From: a virus
Virus record (IMG/VR): IMGVR_UViG_3300033553_000826
Span: 1-39,617 of that record
Length of the DNA stretch: 39,617 bases
Strand: one strand, 5' to 3'
The position numbers and the translations under genes are program-made. Positions within the stretch are counted from its first letter, which is position 1; every line of letters begins with the position of its first letter. Shown here in pieces: positions 38,827 through 39,617 of the stretch. The notes under the pieces were generated by a model, which saw nothing but the letters and a program-made list of their open reading frames with translations, was not told the origin of the DNA and did not search any database.

Positions 38827-38918
38827 AAATTTACACTGCATGAGCAAGGCAAAATTACACTCATTTGGAAACAGCGTGTTTTCTTGCATCTTGGGCGGGT
38901 CTAGTGCATTTTTACACC
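38827..38918. promoter_or_regulatory. Repressor operator region with three TTACAC repeats
   Basis: The 106-bp gap between the divergent early gene and the repressor contains AAATTTACACTG (38827-38838), AAAATTACACTC (38851-38862) and ATTTTTACACC (38908-38918). The first two are 24 bp apart. The AT-rich, same-direction TTACAC cores are good candidates for repressor and/or Ner-like protein sites controlling the early and repressor promoters. Confidence 0.68.
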
Positions 38919-39617
38919 GTGAATGTCAGAGAGCAGATATACACGCTCTTCGAGGGGCGCCGGAAAGCGCTCGGTTTCTCGCAAGCCGAGCTTTGCCGTC
39001 GTGCGCTCGGCACGCCCAGCACCTCCGCGATATAAAACATTCGACGAGGCGCATCACCTTCGGTCGAGACAGTCAAGAAGCTGGCCGACGCACTCGATCT
39101 CGAGTTCTACGTTGGCCCGCCGCGCGAAGAGGGTCACATCTACACCACCGAGATCGCCGGCGAGGAGTTTTCCCCGATCCCGCGCTACGACGCGCAGCTG
39201 GCCGCCGGCGGCGGCGCTTTCAATGGCGAGGGCGACCCGATATCAACCCTCGCCTTCCGGCGCGAATGGCTGGCACGAAGCGGCATCTCGCCCGCCTCGG
39301 CCTGTATTCTGTCGGTTCGCGGCGACAGTATGCGGCCAACCCTGCACGACACCGACCTGGTGATGATCGACACGCGGCGAAAGCAGATCCGAAACCGGCG
39401 CATCTACGCCTTCGTCGATCGGGATGGCGAGGCCCGCGTCAAGCGCCTCGAGGCGATACCGGGGCGCATGATCCTTCTGCTTTCCGACAACCCTGACCAC
39501 GAGACCGAGTTGCGCGAAGGCCCCGACATGGATAGCCTACAGATGCTTGGCGAGGTCGTGTGGTCTGCCCATACCTGGCTGGACCAGGTCCACATAAAGG
39601 TGCCGGAGGCATTATGA
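38919..39617 (+). pseudogene. LexA/S24-type phage repressor with in-frame stop in HTH
   Basis: From GTG 38919 (or GTG 38904) to TGA 39615-39617 the frame encodes a 232-residue repressor, except for a TAA at 39033-39035 (codon 39). Before the stop: GRRKALGFSQAELCRRALGT; after it: VETVKKLADALDLEFYVGPP, i.e. two halves of one HTH domain. The C-terminal S24 domain is intact: AAGGGAF (cleavage site), VRGDSMRPTL (catalytic Ser) and RVKRLE (catalytic Lys). The stop replaces a residue where TAT/TAC (Tyr) would fit. No in-frame ATG follows until 39330. Confidence 0.85.

Larger units (their letters stand above)
1408..39617 (-). mobile_element. Mu-type transposable prophage with P2-type tail and DGR
   Basis: A continuous block of phage genes bounded on the left by TG plus tandem end sites at 1408. 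It contains a DDE transposase, a MuB-type ATPase, Mor and GemA homologues and a Mu-type head cluster, followed by P2-type tail genes. Apart from the repressor and one small insert (36778-36987) all genes are on the minus strand. The repressor-side end is not in the window, so the element is at least 38.2 kb. The host gene at the right end is interrupted, consistent with near-random Mu-type transposition. Confidence 0.95.

Noticed and set aside
39330-39617. The short plus frame from ATG 39330 as a stand-alone peptidase-like gene.
   Set aside because: It lacks a ribosome site and begins just after the catalytic Ser of the S24 domain; it is the 3' part of the interrupted repressor.
39500-39617. 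Search for the phage left end near the right edge.
   Set aside because: The window stops at the repressor stop codon and contains no further copy of the TGACACGCAATTTTTCAG site, so the left end is outside.
1-39617. CRISPR arrays, tRNA or rRNA genes.
   Set aside because: No regularly spaced repeats or tRNA-like cloverleaf segments were noticed; the only repeated DNA is the DGR set, end sites, operators and activator boxes.

Overview
The window holds almost all of a transposable (Mu-type) prophage inserted in a high-GC alphaproteobacterial chromosome, probably from the Rhodobacterales. The host clue is a DUF2484-type small membrane protein beside the insertion. Bases 1-1407 are host DNA on the minus strand: an alanine-rich ORF running off the left edge, the DUF2484 gene, and an APC-type permease whose 5' part is cut off by the phage. 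The phage right end starts at 1408 with two 22-bp-period MuA-type end sites. The opposite (repressor-side) end lies beyond base 39617 and is not seen.

Read from the repressor end, and mostly on the minus strand, the phage runs as follows. A LexA/S24-type repressor (plus strand, with an in-frame stop in its HTH domain) faces a small Ner-like gene across three TTACAC operator-like repeats. Then come a C-type-lectin-fold protein ending in a DGR variable repeat (VR2), small early genes, a ParB-like gene, the MuA-type DDE transposase, the MuB-type ATPase, small HTH genes, DUF3164, a GemA-like protein and a Mor-type activator. Next are lysis genes (amidase, holin, overlapping spanin-like pair), Mu gp25/26/27-like proteins, large terminase, a DNA methyltransferase broken at an 11-base homopolymer, portal, gpF-like protein, protease with internal scaffold start, major head protein and head-tail connector genes. 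The tail is P2-like in content and order: V, W, J, I, fibre genes, then sheath, tube, E/E' frameshift chaperone, tape measure, U, X and D. The virion is therefore predicted to be a contractile-tailed chimera of a Mu-type head with a P2-type tail.

The standout system is a diversity-generating retroelement (DGR) inserted between the fibre genes and the sheath gene: target protein 1 with VR1, accessory protein Avd, template repeat TR, and reverse transcriptase. TR and VR1 (117 bp) differ at 14 positions, and every one is an adenine in the coding-strand TR. A second target (VR2, 101 bp) lies about 26.8 kb away in the early region beside the repressor; it differs from TR at 10 positions, again all TR adenines. 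Both VRs are followed by a stem with a 4-nt loop. The prophage thus diversifies one late, tail-linked protein and one early-region protein from the same template.

Other regulatory and switching features are a predicted -1 frameshift in the tail chaperone, a shared palindromic box upstream of both the lysis cluster and the protease gene (the positions of Mu Plys and PI), a possibly phase-variable methyltransferase in the OFF frame, and a nonsense codon in the repressor.
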